NCBI RefSeq assembly: GCF_006476605.1
Contig: NZ_ML636805.1
Coordinates: 124,001-188,000, forward strand
Length of the DNA: 64,000 bases
Direction: 5' to 3'
Origin: Brucella gallinifaecis
GTDB taxonomy: Bacteria; Pseudomonadota; Alphaproteobacteria; Rhizobiales; Rhizobiaceae
Both the position numbers and the translations under genes were made by a program. Numbering within the stretch: the first letter of the stretch is position 1; each line of letters starts with the position of its first letter. This document shows positions 63,560 to 64,000 of the stretch, in pieces. The notes under the pieces were generated by a model. It saw only the letters and a program-made list of their open reading frames with translations. It was not told the DNA's origin and did no database searches.

Positions 63560-64000
63560 TCAGGCTGGACGGATCAGCACATGTTTCTTCTTGCCAAGCG
63601 AAACCTTGATAACGCCTTGCTCGTTAAGAGCTGTTGCATTGATGCTCAGACGTGGGTCGCTAACAACTTCATCATTGATGCGCACTGCGCCGCCTTCAAT
63701 GTGACGACGCGCTTCACCATTGGTGGTGCAGAGTTCTGCAAGAACCATAAGTGCCAGAACGCCAATGCCGTCATTAAGCGTTGCTTTATGCACACCGACA
63801 GTTGGAAGGTTTTGTGATAATTCACCTTCTTCAAAGGTCTTGCGCGCTGTTTCCGCGGCTTCTTCGGCTGCTTCACGGCCATGCAGGATAGCGGTGATTT
63901 CGGAAGCGAGAATCTTTTTTGCTTCGTTGATTTCTGAACCGCCAAGCTCTGCAAGCTTTGCAATCTCATCCATAGGCAAGGTTGTGTACAGCTTCAGGAA
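63560..64000 (-). CDS. tyrS: Tyrosyl-tRNA synthetase, C-terminal part (partial)
   Basis: The frame continues past the window edge ([16 protein letters not shown] is the visible start). The stretch [25 protein letters not shown] is the typical TyrS linker, followed by the S4 RNA-binding domain ([36 protein letters not shown]) and a basic end ([12 protein letters not shown]). The catalytic Rossmann part is outside. TyrS charges tRNA-Tyr. Confidence 0.95.
   Translation of the reverse strand, partial: FLKLYTTLPMDEIAKLAELGGSEINEAKKILASEITAILHGREAAEEAAETARKTFEEGELSQNLPTVGVHKATLNDGIGVLALMVLAELCTTNGEARRHIEGGAVRINDEVVSDPRLSINATALNEQGVIKVSLGKKKHVLIRPA

Overview
The window looks like chromosome of an alphaproteobacterium of the order Rhizobiales, most likely Brucellaceae (Brucella/Ochrobactrum type). 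The right part carries a typical rhizobial housekeeping set: trigger factor, gatB, an NDUFA12-like complex I protein, a DUF2155 protein, aat, accC-accB, aroQ, a DsbA-like oxidoreductase, an M48 protease, rne, an AMIN-type amidase, a class A PBP, prfB with its programmed +1 frameshift, bcp, a large AsmA/YhdP-like protein and tyrS. Palindromic intergenic repeats of the rhizobial kind and GTTC-N7-GTTC SOS boxes fit this. The genus is an inference from gene content.

Positions 1 to about 37.7 kb are the right-hand part of a lambda-type siphophage prophage; integrase, repressor and left attachment site lie outside the window. 1-6.2 kb is an early region of overlapping small genes: a GapR-like DNA-binding protein, a ParB/MT-A70 fusion, a cytosine-methyltransferase-like protein, a DUF4406 protein, a replication initiator with internal iteron-like repeats, and a NusG-like antiterminator followed by a structured intergenic stretch. 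7-28 kb is the late region in lambda order: putative cos, small and large terminase, gpW, portal, S49 protease, scaffold-like, decoration, capsid, connectors, tail terminator, tail tube, G/G-T frameshift chaperones, tape measure, tail-tip genes, J-like tip protein, fibre genes. A reverse-strand gene of unknown function sits inside the tail block.

28.1-33.8 kb is an AT-richer cargo block lying between two copies of a 66-bp direct repeat that contains a terminator. It encodes a small membrane protein, two GT2 glycosyltransferases, a KpsC-like polysaccharide protein whose coiled-coil tail is thrown out of frame at a run of seven A, and an FkbM methyltransferase: probably cell-surface glycan conversion genes. 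33.8-35.9 kb is the lysis cassette (GH19-like endolysin, Rz, nested Rz1, holin-like small membrane proteins). 35.9-37.7 kb is a reverse-strand, LexA-box-controlled operon with a Y-family DNA polymerase.

38-64 kb is host chromosome. Genes here form short operons separated by clear intrinsic terminators and by palindromic repeats. They serve protein folding and synthesis, fatty acid synthesis, envelope assembly, disulfide chemistry and RNA decay. All calls rest on reading the sequence and on family knowledge; no database search was run.
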